A stretch of DNA of 64,000 nucleotides from Acanthamoeba lenticulata (taxonomy: Eukaryota > Discosea > Longamoebia > Acanthamoebidae), in NCBI GenBank assembly GCA_002179805.1, contig NAVB01001151.1, positions 21,344 through 85,343 of the forward strand. The letters run 5' to 3'. A program made the translations under genes and the position numbers. Positions 32,816-43,015 of this stretch are shown piece after piece. Below the pieces are notes generated by a model, which had not been told where the DNA came from, searched no databases, and saw nothing but the letters and a program-made list of their open reading frames with translations. Every line of letters begins with the position of its first letter. Positions within the stretch are counted from its first letter, which is position 1.

Positions 32816-35800
32816 CTAGGCCAGCCAGGTGAGGAAGAGGTCGGAGATCTTCTTCTCGACGCACTGTTCGAGCTCGCGCTGGTCGTTGAGTGGACACATC
32901 TCCCACGAGCCGTCGTTGTTGGGATACACGATCCTGTGTCGTGCCAACCAACCATCAACGCCCGCGACGTCAACGACAAGAACAGCAGCGGCTTTGGAGA
33001 AGGATGAAGAGGGGAAGGGAAGGAAGAAGTACCGGAAGCCAACGGCGGGGCCGATGTCGAACTTCTTGCGGATCTGGTCCTGGAGGGCCGGCAGCGTGAC
33101 GTTGTCCTTGGTCAGCTTGATCACTCGCTTCTCGCTCTCCGGCGCGGGGCTGTTGCACACAAATCGCACCTGCGCGCGGGTCCACACACGACCACGACAA
33201 GAAGAGAGACTTGAGCCGAGACGGCCAAGCGAGAGGAAAGAGAGAGAGAGACAGAGAGACAGGCGCGTACGCAGTCGTCGCGCGGCGGCAGGACGGGGAG
33301 CGGCTTGGCCTCGAGCTTGTTCTTCCAGTCGGCGAAGGACAGCACAGAAAAGTCCGGCGGGAGCTCGGCTTCGGTGGGCATCGGCGCGTCTGGGTTGACG
33401 GGCTTGACCTGCATGGCAAGCGTCTTGGCTGCACTCGTGGTGGTGGAGTGATGATGGTAATGATGACGGTCAGCCGCATTGCAACTCCATCCGGACCGTA
33501 TCTTCATCACGAGAGAAAGGGACTCGAACCGATCTCCTTCTGGACAAACTTCTTGTAGCGCATGTCGAGGTGGGAGGCGATGAGCTCCTCGAGGTCCTTC
33601 TTGAGCTCGGCCTTCTTGGCCGCCGACGGCGCCGCGAAGAAGATTCGCTTCTGCCCGATCTGGGTCAGTTCGAACGCGTCCTCCGCGATGTCCGAGTCTT
33701 CACACACCGAGCCGGTCCAACCACGTCAGCATCTCGAGAAAGCGAAAGCGAAAGCGAAAGCGAGAGAAAGCGAGAGAAAGAGAGAGAGAGAGAGAGGGCG
33801 GACCTTTGTAGAGGGACTGGGTGAGGGGCACCTGGGCCTTGAGGTCGTAGGAGGAAGAGGTGGGCTTGGTGAAGAGGAACAGGTCGGAGAAGAGGAAGTA
33901 GTGGCCCTGGGTCTTGAGCAGCAGCTTCTTGCCCAGCACCTCCTTGGGCGCCACTCGCGTGAGCTCGCCCTCGCTGATGAGCCGTCGGTTGGGCGAGTTC
34001 AACAAGTGCATGTCCTGTCCACGCCCGCGTTGTAAGAACGTTTATTTCAAGTATTTAATTAAAATTAAAACAAACAAAAATAAAAGAATAATAATTATAA
34101 TAAAAGACATGTACCCCCTTGAGGTTGATCTTGTGCGAGAGCTCGTAGAGGCGCATCTTCTTGTCGAGATCGCTCTTCTTCTCGTTGATGGTGCCCACGG
34201 TGGAGGTCATGCGCTGAAGAGCTGACTCGAGATTGACGCGGTCGTCATGATCCTCGGGCGTGTTCTTCAGCAGCTCGCGCAGCAGCAGCGGATACTTGCA
34301 AATTCGTTGGATTCTGGTGGTCGTGTTGTTGTTGTTGTTGTGAACCACATCGTACGTCGATTGGATTGTCAGTTGAGCTGCAACCACCCCACCCCATCGC
34401 GTGCAGCTGGGCTCTGAGAGCGGGAGGGCGCACGGTTTGATCAAGAAGCTGCTGAGGTCCATGCTCCGGCATTCCGGTTTCCGGCTGCAATTCTGTGTAC
34501 CAACAATGACAGGGGAGGGGAGCTCAAGGGTCAGAGAACGAAGCGACAAAAAAGCGAATTGAGGGGGGGGGGGCAACGCACGTAGAGGAATTGCTCGATC
34601 TTGGGATTGGCCTTGAGTGCGGCCAGGGTTTGCATGGAAAGGTCTTGATTTCCACAGTAAACCATGTACAGCTTCAAGTAGTCCACCTGGACGAAAAACA
34701 TTTCGAGTATTAAAAAAGAAAAGAAAAGAAAGAAAAGAAAGAAAAGAAAAGAAAAGAAAAGAAAAGAAAAGAAAAAAACATTGCAATGAAGTGGGAGGAG
34801 CGTACGACAGAGAGGAAGGCCTTGCCAACCGAGTCCGTCTTGAGCACGGGCAGGAAGAAGCCCTTGTTGATCTACCCCATCACCACCTCGCCCCATGAGA
34901 TGACAGCGACCTGCTTGATGATGGTGATGATGACAGGGATGAGGGCCACAGCGAGGAAGAGTACCTTGTAGATCATCTCGATGTTGGAGAAGACGTTGTT
35001 GATCTGGTCCTTGGTCCCGATGCTCTGCTCGCGCATCGCCACCAAGTAGACGTTGATGATGACCTCGAGATCGCGGATGTAGTCCTCCTCGGTATCGATG
35101 ATTTCCTTGATCACGCGCTCGCGCATGGCCGGATCGCACGCGGCCGCGGGAGTCTCGCCTGCGTGCGGTCGTGCGTTCGTGCGTGCGTGCGTGCGTGCAT
35201 ACCATGTCCCGTCAGAAAAACGCGCACAACATCGCGCACGAGTCTCAGGACGCACCAGACGGCGGCCTCGAAGGGCCCGACGACGGGAGTTCTGGTCGGT
35301 TGACCGACGTCGGCACGGGCGGTGCTCCGCCAATCACTGCCAAAGCCGCCTCCGTTAGTCTGCGCCGTGAGCTCTGCAGCGTGGCGGTGAGGGTCGTGGG
35401 GCAAGGGCGTACTGCTTCCCATGCTGCCGATGCTGATGCCATTAGCGCCGAGGCTGCTGCCGCCCGAGGGAGGCGCCGGCGCGGCCGACAAGAGCTGCGT
35501 TTTGGCCGAGGCTGCCGGCGGCGGTGGCGGCAGCTTCTTGCCGCCGGTGCGCGGCGCCACGGGCGGTGGTCCGCTCGGCGTGGGCGGCGGTTGTGCGGGG
35601 ATTGTTGTCGACGTCGACGTCTGCGATGAGTTGCGCGGCGACAGCAAACCAGCCGCCGCCGGCGAGCCCGACGAAGCCTCGGGGCCGGAGTAGGTCGGCA
35701 TCGACGTGCCGCGGGCAAACGGCGTGACCGCGGGCGGCGGCGTCGTGGCCGCAGCCGTGGAAGGCGTCGAGGCCACAGAAGGCGGCGCGCGCGGCGGCAG

Positions 35801-37196
35801 CGTCGAGAACGAGTGCGAGTTGGTCATGGGTGGTGGCGGCGTCGGTCGCGCGGGCACCATGCGGCCGCCCGGGCTGGCGTTCTGCTGGCGAGAGGGCACA
35901 GTCGGCGGCCCCTCGCCGCTTGGCGACGGCACGGCCGCGGGCGCCGACGCCGAGAGTCCGGCGTGGCCGCTGGCTGTGGCCGCAGGCACCGAGGCGGGCG
36001 CCGGCGTCGCTGTGGCCGAGGCGCCCAACGACCCGTGCGAGGTCCCCAGCGAGCCGTGGGCGCGCTGGGGCAGGGGTGGGGGCCGGTCGCCGACGACCGT
36101 GTTCCGGCGCCGGAGGTCGTCCGGCTCGGAGGTCTCTCCGGCGCCGGTCCCTTGCTGCCGAGCGCGCTCGTGGGCGTCGGCCTTGGCCTTGGCCAGCGCC
36201 AGGAATTCGAGGCCGCCATCAGAGCCCGCGCTGGACTGCTGCCTAGTGCGCCCGCTGGTGGCGTTTGATCGATACGACGACACGCCCGCGCCCGGTACGA
36301 TCGTGGCTCGCCTGTCATGACCACACACAAACGCACACGCGCGCGGACATCGTCAGCTCGGCCAAGACCACAAGGCCGCAGGCGGGGGCGTACCGCTGGG
36401 CGAAGGAGCTTGACTGCGACGGGTTCGAGTCCGGCCGGGTGAAGGTTGGCGCGGCTGAGGGAGGTGTCGCCGGAGCCTTCCGGAGGGTGGATGTGTAGGG
36501 CTGCGACGGGCCGCCCGTCGAGGAGGGAGACGACTCGCCGCTGCGCTGGAGCAGGCCCGTCGGGTTGAACTTGGGCGTTTCGTGGATCGTGAACGACGCC
36601 GACGTCGCCGAGCCGGCGGCAGGGGTGCGCTTCGACAGCGTGAGGCCGCCGCTGGTGGGCGACGATGTCGCCGGCGGCGACGGCCGGGCCGGGCTCGTGC
36701 CGCTGATCGTCGTCGACGCTTTTCGCAGGCCGCCATTGGCCGGGCCTGACCGCATGGCCGCCCCCCTTGGTGAGCTTCGGGCCCTGAAGAAGTGGGGGGG
36801 GGGGGAACGAGGAAGGCATCGCGCACTGATGACCGGGGACGAGGGGGCCGATGAGGCGGGCGAGGCCGGCAGCGTCTTGCCGCAGCTGGTGCAGAACTTG
36901 GCCGGCCGCTCAGTGGGCACCGGCTTCCCGCAGAAAGTACAGAACTTGGGCACCCCTTTCGTGAAAAACCCAAAGTGTGTTGATGATGCGCATAAAAGCA
37001 CGTGAGATTAAACGAAAGGAGGAGAAGATGGGCGCATGAAAAATGGAGGGAAGAAGGAGAGTGATGCGACTCTTGACGAAAGAAGGGGGGGAATAGGAAG
37101 GGGCACTTTCCCCTGACCACGCATAAAAATCAAGTAGAGATTGGTTCGAACGGGGATGGGGGAAGGAGCAGTACCAACGGGGGCAGCCGAGTTCAT
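32816..37196 (-). CDS. Zinc-ribbon, RhoGEF (DH-PH) and PB1-like signalling protein
   Basis: ATG at 37196 (MNSAAPVG). The next exon gives a double zinc ribbon, FCTFCGKPVP and FCTSCGKTLP. About 500 residues of Pro/Ser/Thr/Ala-rich disorder follow (about 36850-35180). The Dbl homology domain starts at about 35130: ERVIKEIIDTEEDYIRDLEV, INVYLVAMREQ, QINNVFSNIEMIYKV, then IQRICKYPLLLRELLKNTPE. The PH domain (about 34010-33510) has GKKLLLKTQGHYFLFSDLFL and FELTQIGQKRIFFAA. The C-terminus is PB1-like: KRVIKLTKDNVTLPALQDQI, NNDGSWEMCPLNDQRELEQC, ending at 32816. DH-PH modules load GTP on Rho/Rac (family knowledge). Introns carry microsatellites (about 33735-33800, 34710-34790, 35170-35200). Confidence 0.82.
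33735..33800. repeat. GAAAGC / GAGA microsatellite in a RhoGEF intron
   Basis: Tandem gaaagc units followed by gagagaga on the plus strand, inside an intron of the minus-strand RhoGEF gene. Confidence 0.85.
34710..34790. repeat. AAAAG pentanucleotide microsatellite in a RhoGEF intron
   Basis: Repeated aagaaaagaaa units on the plus strand. On the transcribed strand it is a long polypyrimidine TTTTC tract within an intron, next to exon VDYLKLYMVYCGNQ. Confidence 0.85.
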
Positions 37197-37552
37197 TTGC
37201 TCAAATGTTTAGAACGTCCTCGCGCGAGGGGGCGTTATCGTTTCGTTTTCGTTCTTTCGAACGGTGCGAGGGGCGAGCCAAGGGCACGAGCGGAGCGCCA
37301 GTCCGCTGCTGTGGGTCTCTTTTCTTGAACTTCATTTTCCTCTTCAGTTTTCCCCCTTTGGCTGTGGAGCAACCGTCGTTGTTTGTCTTTGGGGCCCCAG
37401 GAGAAGGAGAAGCTGGTCTATTCGTGACGCTCGTTTGGAAAGATAAACACAGTGATATGTACAGACTTTTTTTGTGAATGAGGCAGGTATCTGCCTTGAG
37501 CGCATCCTATGATGGCTAGAGAACGAAGAAAGAGAGCCCCCTACGACTGCTT
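37197..37552. other. Intergenic, upstream of RhoGEF gene
   Basis: Lies between the RhoGEF start and the stop of the next minus-strand gene. Short plus-strand ORFs show no recognisable features and are treated as chance. Confidence 0.45.
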
Positions 37553-39035
37553 TCAGACGCAGGAGATCGAGTCGAGCTGGGGCTTGATGGCGTGGTGCTG
37601 CTCCATGGCCGAAAGAGGGACACGTTCAATGAAGCCAGCAGACAGCGTCGTGCCAACACGCACGGGCGCGGCCGGGTGGAACACGCTCGCTGAACCAGTC
37701 CTGTTGATATCCCACCACTGCGATGATGCCCTCAAGGTTAGAGGTCTGGCTGAAGAAGAGGAAGAAGTGCAAGAAGCGCCAGTTGAAGCACAAACCTGAA
37801 TGATCTCGGCTTGAGGCGAGAGCGGAAGGCTGAGGCGAGCGTCCGTGATCAAGCGGCTGCCCATGTTGGCCATCTTGACGTCCCACACCTGGTAGAAGTA
37901 CTCCCCGTCGGACCACCTGCTGCGGTCCTTGTCGGTGCGAGCGGTGATGTTCAAGTTGGCTCGGCAGAGGGCGGGCGGGGCCGGGATGAAGATCTCGGCG
38001 CCGACGCAAGAGACCTGGCTCAGCGCGAGAGTCGGCTCCTGGCCACCGCGGGCCAACAGCGGGGAGCGAACAACGTAGCCGGCCTTCAGGACTCCACCGG
38101 ACTCCAGGCCACCGTTGGTGGTAAGCTTGAGGACAGGCTCGGTGGCTGTGGGCCTCACAAGGTTCCACCACTAAGGGAGGAGAAGGTCAGCTTTGGTGCA
38201 TCCCCTCGTTATGCAAGACGGTGAGCAAGACGAACCTCATAGAGCTCCTCGTCGGGTCTGAGGCTGACCTGGATGTGAGACCAGGCCAGTGGCTGTCGGC
38301 CCACGTTGGTGATGTTCAGCTCGTAGGTGCGGTAGATGAAGTCAGAGTCGAACCAGAGGCCACCAGCACTCTCCGAACGGGCCAGCTGCTCCACCTTTAC
38401 GACACACTTGTCGTTGTGCGAGGGCTGCTGAGTTTGGGATGAAGGGGCAGGGGAAGCAGCAGGGCTTGGCTTGGTGTTGAAGAGGGAGAGCCATGGGCCG
38501 GCGTAGAAAGGCAGAGCAGAGGCGGAGTGGTCGGACTGCGTGGACACGCAGGACACCGAAGACAGGGAAACACTGGCGGGGGCCATGCCACGAACGACGT
38601 ACTCAAAGCCATGAGATTGGCTGGCCTTGAGACCACCCTTGACCGCGCGCCACTTGGGGAGGCGGTAGAAGGCGGATGACGAGGCCGACCCTGGACTGAG
38701 AGGATCAGCACTTTCCATGCCGCGGACTTGCGTCACGGGATGATTCGGCGACGGCGGAGACAGCGACAGGCGAACGGAAGAGACCTCCATGTTGGAGGCA
38801 CTGGGCACGGTCAGGTCTACCCGCCACAGCGAATGAAATTGGCCGTCCTCCACGAAGGAGTTGATCATGGTCTGTCTGACGTCGAGGGGGCAAGGCTCTG
38901 TAGAGCAAAGCATGCTTGTTAGCGAGATAAAGTTGAGGGTGGGTATATGAAGCATGAAGCCTCCAACGTACGTGCAGAGCAGGCCACAATACAAAGCGTG
39001 ATAAAGGCGCCGACGCAGAGAATGTAGGACTGCAT
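37553..39035 (-). CDS. Secreted protein with three tandem beta-sandwich modules (CBM49-like?)
   Basis: ATG at 39035; signal peptide MQSYILCVGAFITLCIVACSA joins in phase across an intron to QPCPLDVRQTM. Three related modules of about 100-130 residues follow. Each has a Cys-led strand, a motif like WxDGxYxYQVWDV / DSDFIYRTYELNITN / DGQFHSLWRVDLT, then an LSLSP strand, a WWxxxR turn (ELYEWWNLVRPT; EIIQWWDINRTG, each created by splicing), and a closing GGVLKAGYVVR-like strand. The alternation and the aromatic pairs resemble CBM49-type cellulose-binding domains of Dictyostelium and plants. I offer this as the best guess, not an identification. Acanthamoeba makes a cellulose-containing cyst wall, which would suit such a role. 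Confidence 0.65.
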
Positions 39036-39469
39036 GCTGGCACGCGTGGGAAGGTGAGAAAAGGCTAAAGAAGGGCTGCACAGGCACTGGGTCTTGTCTT
39101 CTGTTCTGATGATAAAGGCGATCGGCTGGACGGCTTTTAAATGGTGCTGCCACCTTCTACGCCAAGCGATCTGCGCCCTCCTGAACTGGTGGAAATTCCG
39201 CAGTGGCGCCCTCGCAACACACGAACGCCAACAGCGAGACCACAAAAGCCTGTTTCTTCTGGCATTTCAAGAATCCTCCTTCTACTCGTTAGTGCAATCC
39301 GCAAATGCCTCATGTGCACAACCTGTCAGTCGGCAAGACAAACGTCTCAGAGAGGCCTTGTCAAAGGCTTACAGGCGGGGCAGCCGCCCAGTGTATATTC
39401 CAAGCTTTTTTCCCTTCCTCCACTCTGCCCAGGCCTTCGGCCACCGGTTCGACACCCCGCACTGGCCGT

Positions 39470-41437
39470 TCACGCCCAAATGGTCTTGTACTTGCGGATG
39501 GCGCCGTCCCCGCAGGCCGCAAACGCGTAGTCGTTCAGCACCACGAGGGCGTTGATCGGGTCGCAGTCCGAGCCGGTGAGATCGCGGCGCACGACCTTGC
39601 TGTCCACGCTCCACTCGAAGCAGAGGCCATCAGCGGTGCCCACCCACAGGGTTCGTTCTTGCGGCACTTGTGGGCGCTCGACTGCCGGCGCGGCCGCTGT
39701 GGCATCTGCAGTGGCCGCAGCCGCGGCCGAGTCCATCGTGAGTGGCACCTCGGTCGACGACAAGGCCGGCGTCCAGGCGTCCCGCCGGACGGCCAGACTC
39801 AGCACCGGTCCATGTGACCTGCAAAATTTCTGGTGAGATTGACTTTACAAGGAGGGGATGCTTGATGGGGAGGAAGTAACACACCTCTTGACTGTCTCGA
39901 GCAGAGTTGGTGCACGCATGTCCCACCGGAAGAGAGTGCCCTCGTGACCACCAGCCCATACGTCGTCGCCATCAACGAGGCAGCAGTTGAGTGCCTCGGT
40001 CGCCTTCCACTGCGCACGAAGGTGGAATCAGGTAAACTCTGAAGTTGTACGGTGTTGAGAGGACCGGCACTTCAAACCTGGAAGAGCCTATGCTTCGAGC
40101 GCACGTCCCAGCCCTCCACATTACCATCCTCCTTGGCCAGCAAAAGCATCATGGGCGTGTCCGCGTCCGGTTCTGAAGTCAAACAAAGTTAAAAAAAAAC
40201 GGTCAAAAGTCATCCTGACGATCCAAAACATTCATGCCGCAAGAAGATAGAAGGCACGTACGGCTTCCGCTTGCGCACCAGGTGGGACGCGAGCCTGCCA
40301 CCAGCTGACATGCGTTCACACTGTTGCCCACCGCCACATCGCCAAACCGAGTGGTGGGACGCTGCGTGGGCACGTCCCACAGCAGAGCTGTTCCATCTCT
40401 TGAAGTCGCTGTGCATGCACGAGACGTGATCAATTGATGAGCTTCGGGTAGCTTTGACTGTAAGCGGGGGTTGGAATCGCACAGATAAGGTTACGGCCGC
40501 GTTCGATCATGACGGCGTTTGTGACCGCGCCTGAGTGTCCGGCAAGCGTGGCTGCGCACTGTCCCGTCATGGCGTCCCAAATCTGGAGCATGGCAAACGC
40601 ATCGAGAATCAGCTAGGCGAGCACGGCACGCGAGCACCGCATGACAATGTGGAGAAATATTGAAGCTGCGGCACCTTCAGACGGAGGTCCTGCGCGCCCG
40701 TGAGGACCACTTTGCCCGAGGGGAACCACTTGACCAGGTTGATCTCTCCGACGTGTCCTTGCAGGTCGCGCTGCAGTCTCGAACGTCAGGCACCAATTTG
40801 GCGAATTCAATGATGGTCAGTGCGCAGTGTACATACCCGCAGGAGACCATCTTTGGTGTGCCAAATGCGTACGGTACTGTCGCTACCACCAGACAGGCCC
40901 AGCTCGCCCCCGGGTGACACGTCCATCGAGAGTACTGTATGTGCAGCCCGTTGTGTCAGAGAGGTCGATTGGTCGAAGGAAGCAAGTGAGCAATTGCATA
41001 CCGTGCTGATGCGGGTGTATTTGTTTCCACGTAGAAGAGGGTGCTTGCAGCACGCCCTTGGCCTCGGCATCACTCACAGGAGCGAGGGTAAGCTGCCGCT
41101 TCTGCACCGAGAGGAGCTGGTCAGCAGTGCACAAAGTAGGTGCGTTGGACCATACCCTCCACTCAATTGAGGCTGTTAGTTGGGCACAGTCGAGCTTGAA
41201 CGTGGTTCCTTGCTTTGCCACCTTCACGTCATCATAGAGCGCCTTCTCCTGCACTGCAGCGAGGATTAATGCATATGCACGTGATTGTCTTGGCGGAACT
41301 GGCGGACCTGAAGGGCGATAGGAGACCCAAAAGGAACCCGGTTCCTTCTCTTGGCACACTTCATCCCAATCTGCTTGTGCCAGATGGCTTGGTGGCGTGT
41401 AGTTCTGCCTCTCCTGCTGCATCTTATCCACTTCCAT
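39470..41437 (-). CDS. PAAF1: Proteasomal ATPase-associated factor 1 / Rpn14-like WD40 protein
   Basis: ATG at 41437 (MEVDKMQQERQNYT). After an N-terminal non-WD domain with QADWDEVC, WD repeats follow: VLSMDVSPGGELGLSGGSDS with TVRIWHTKDG; GHVGEINLVKWFPSGKVVLT with KVWDAMTGQC; GHSGAVTNAVMIERGRNLI; TSRDGTALLWDV. The end LTGSDCDPINALVV and GDGAIRKYKTIW matches the PAAF1 C-terminal signature (LTGxDCDPxxxxxx...DGxxRxY). Conserved middle motifs such as GRNLI and SRDGTALLWD support the same call. PAAF1/Rpn14 is an assembly chaperone for the 19S base, binding Rpt6 (family knowledge). About eight introns; those between 40180 and 39850 are only partly resolved. Confidence 0.87.
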
Positions 41438-41624
41438 CTTGATCAGTTGACGCCTTATATGTTTTCCCGCTCCTGCGTCAGAGGTCCACAGGAGTCAGCT
41501 GCTGGCCGCTTCGTTGTAGCCAGATGCTCGCCAGCGAAGCACTACATGGAAGAACAGGAGAAAAGCACGCCAGACAAAGGAAAAACAAAATAAAATAAAA
41601 AATACCCTTTCTCTCGCCAACAAG

Positions 41625-42042
41625 ATGGAGGGAGAAGAGGCGGAACGGAAGAGGCGGGAAGACGAAGTGTTTCGGCAGGAGTTGCACCTCTCCCAACGTG
41701 AGAAGGAGGCGCGCAAGGAGCAGGCACGCATTGCTTGCGCTCCACAGGAAGCGGCACTCTTGGAATGCTATCAGACGAAGTGGTTTCCGTTTGTGAGGTG
41801 CACCGAAGAGAATGAAGCGTTTTGGGCGTGCTTCAAAGAAAAGCGTGTACGTTTCTGCCCCTTCACACTACTCCACCCGTGCTCACCACGCGCCTACTCC
41901 GGCGTACGTAATCATTGACTGGTGTCCTTCTCAGGGCTTCTTGCGGACGAAAATGGAAGGGTGGATGGCGCAGCAAAGGGACCAACAGAGGCAAGCAGCA
42001 GAGCACGCTGCTGACTCGCGAGATCAACAGCGACCGCAATAA
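41625..42042 (+). CDS. Twin CX9C mitochondrial intermembrane-space protein
   Basis: ATG at 41625. A charged helical N-terminus is followed by CAPQEAALLEC and CTEENEAFWAC, two exact C-x9-C motifs separated by QTKWFPFVR. This is the coiled-coil-helix fold oxidised by Mia40 in the intermembrane space (family knowledge). One intron (donor GTACG after KEKR) leads to GFLRTKMEGWMAQQ and a Gln/Asp-rich tail. About 113 residues. The Cmc/COX-assembly type is likely, but I cannot tell which subfamily. Confidence 0.82.
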
Positions 42043-42088
42043 ACACTTATATTTATTTTTATTTTATTTTATTTTAACCTAAAAAGTC

Positions 42089-42895
42089 ATGGAGGCAGCA
42101 ACGCAGGAGCTGCCGTTGGGGTGGCCCAGGGGGCTGGTCCTGCTGGAAGACTTCATCACGCCAGAGGAAGAGGTGACTCTGGTCAGTGCGTTAGATGCAC
42201 AGCCATGGCTCAATGAAATCCGGCGACGTACCCAGCAGTATGGCTACCACTATGTATACCGCAAGCAGGGCGTCGTGCACGACGCACCCGTACCGCCACT
42301 TCCTCCATGGCTTGACTTCCTCCTTGAGCGCTTTCGGCTGAACGACCGAGTGCCCCTTGAGGCCGACCAGCTCATCGTGAACGAGGTGCACACAACATCT
42401 TCTTTTCTATCTTTCATTTCCTACTTTGCCTCTCAGGCACACGGCATCCTGCGCAGTACAACCCGGGAGAGGAAATCAAGCCGCATGTGGACTCAACCGT
42501 TGACTGGGAGGGCTGTGTGGTATCGCTCTCCCTGTTGGACAGCTGGGACATGACCTTCATCCACCCGGATCATGTATACACCCTCCACCTGCCTGATGCA
42601 AGCCGGGGTGGCGCTAAGCGGCCAAAGCATGCAGGAAACGCTGACGATCAGACTCCCCCGACGTTCCTTGCTTGTCCTGACTGACGCCGCCCGCTACGAA
42701 TGGTTGCCTTGAACACCGCACCGCACACTGTCTCTCTCTCGCTGTATGCTGGGTGCTGACCAAGACTGCGTGGCCTGGAACAGGAAGCATGGCATTCGAC
42801 CGCAGGTGGAGGACAGGTCACGCCGCATCTCCCTGACCTTCCGCAAGTACAAGTCCACGCCCGCTGGTGCCACCAACGACGACAAGAACCTGTGA
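42089..42895 (+). CDS. AlkB-type 2OG-Fe(II) dioxygenase, ALKBH8-like
   Basis: ATG at 42089, just downstream of the CX9C gene's AT-rich 3' flank. Exons join in phase to give LVLLEDFITPEEEVTLVSAL, PPWLDFLLERF, ADQLIVNE/YNPGEEIKPHVDST (HxD iron ligands), WEGCVVSLSLL, HPDH/ETLTIRLPRRSLLVLT, DAARYEW/KHGIRPQ (distal His), and RRISLTFRKYK (Arg for 2-oxoglutarate). The PRRSLLVLTxxARYxWxHGI block and the overall order fit the AlkB domain of ALKBH8, which hydroxylates wobble uridine side chains in tRNA. Here the domain stands alone, without RRM or Trm9-like methyltransferase parts. Substrate by homology only. Confidence 0.83.
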
Positions 42896-43015
42896 CGATC
42901 CTCAGACCCAAACCGCCTTCTTGTTTGTCGTGCTCAGTTCTGTACACAAAAGGGGAAAGACAAGACAACAGGAAGATCTAATGACCCTCGCCGGTGCGGT
43001 CTCGCACCCCTCTCT

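Noticed and set aside
34710..34790. Possible CRISPR-like array or origin
   Set aside because: Simple AAAAG microsatellite with no spacers, inside an intron.
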